DNA from: Flammeovirgaceae bacterium UBA4659
GTDB lineage: Bacteria; Bacteroidota; Bacteroidia; Cytophagales; Cyclobacteriaceae
NCBI GenBank assembly: GCA_002405445.1
Contig: DHLV01000277.1
Location: 4,535 to 10,315 of the forward strand
DNA length: 5,781 bases
Direction: 5' to 3'
Both the position numbers and the translations under genes were made by a program. Under the pieces are notes generated by a model. That model was not told where the DNA came from. It did not search any database and saw only the letters and a list, made by a program, of their open reading frames with translations. Positions 5,655 through 5,781 of this stretch are shown piece after piece; position 1 is the first letter of the stretch, and the number at the start of each line of letters is the position of its first letter.

Positions 5655-5781
5655 ATGAGCCACAATAAATGCCTACAATTCATCTGTGCCGTTCTTGTTG
5701 CTTCTCTTTGGGGATGCACAAAAGCCCATAAAGATTCTCGTGTTGGCAACGATAAACTTAGTCCTGCAACCAGGTATCTCG
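5655..5781 (+). CDS. Putative lipoprotein, N-terminal part only
   Basis: The reading frame from ATG 5655 stays open for 42 codons to the right edge. It encodes a typical lipoprotein signal: MSHNKCLQF with a Lys near the start, a hydrophobic core ICAVLVASLW, and a lipobox LWGC with the predicted lipidated Cys at residue 21, followed by the polar stretch TKAHKDSRVGNDKL. The mature protein would sit in the periplasm or outer membrane, anchored by lipid. Too little is visible to name a family. It starts 36 bases after the terminator, so its transcript is probably separate, but I see no consensus promoter or ribosome binding site in that short gap. Confidence 0.62.
   Translation, partial: MSHNKCLQFICAVLVASLWGCTKAHKDSRVGNDKLSPATRYL

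Noticed and set aside
5495..5749. 84-codon minus-strand frame across the terminator
   Set aside because: It reads through the strong hairpin terminator and the ends of two plus-strand genes, with no start signals.

Overview
The window looks like chromosomal DNA from a Bacteroidota bacterium, probably of the Cytophagales type. The grounds are a BatD-family protein, promoter-like sequences of the TTTG-N19-TAnnTTTG kind that the Bacteroidota primary sigma factor uses, and a small basic protein beginning MLNYFKTIL of a kind I associate with Cytophagales. The lineage is inferred from these features; no rRNA or tRNA is present to confirm it.

Layout from left to right: (1) 1-1235, minus strand, the N-terminal 411 residues of a sodium/proton:dicarboxylate (amino acid) symporter, cut by the left edge before the last membrane helix. 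(2) 1236-1360, a divergent intergenic region with a good plus-strand promoter and a dyad over its -33 box. (3) 1361-2481, plus strand, an AT-rich two-gene unit: a 65-residue basic protein of unknown function, followed after 2 bp by a 306-residue SDH-family (ClpP-fold) serine protease homologue. (4) 2495-3565, minus strand, chorismate synthase (aroC), convergent with the protease gene at a distance of 13 bp and apparently starting at TTG. (5) 3566-3804, a 239-bp non-coding stretch holding a candidate aroC promoter flanked by two small palindromes. (6) 3805-5241, minus strand, a secreted, C-terminally anchored BatD-family protein. (7) 5242-5382, a divergent regulatory region. (8) 5383-5568, plus strand, a 61-residue conserved-type small protein followed by a strong intrinsic terminator. 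(9) 5655-5781, plus strand, the start of a lipoprotein gene that runs off the right edge.

The symporter, aroC and the BatD gene all lie on the minus strand and have mid-range GC. The two-gene protease unit sits between two of them on the opposite strand, is visibly AT-richer (hand-counted lines of 30-37% GC against 50-60% in aroC and batD), has its own promoter, and is bounded by an 8-bp match. It is the most likely acquired segment and the best candidate for an undescribed system: a small basic partner protein co-translated with a soluble ClpP-fold protease. The other genes look like ordinary housekeeping or envelope functions and do not form an obvious shared pathway. The BatD gene stands alone here, without visible batA/B/C/E neighbours.
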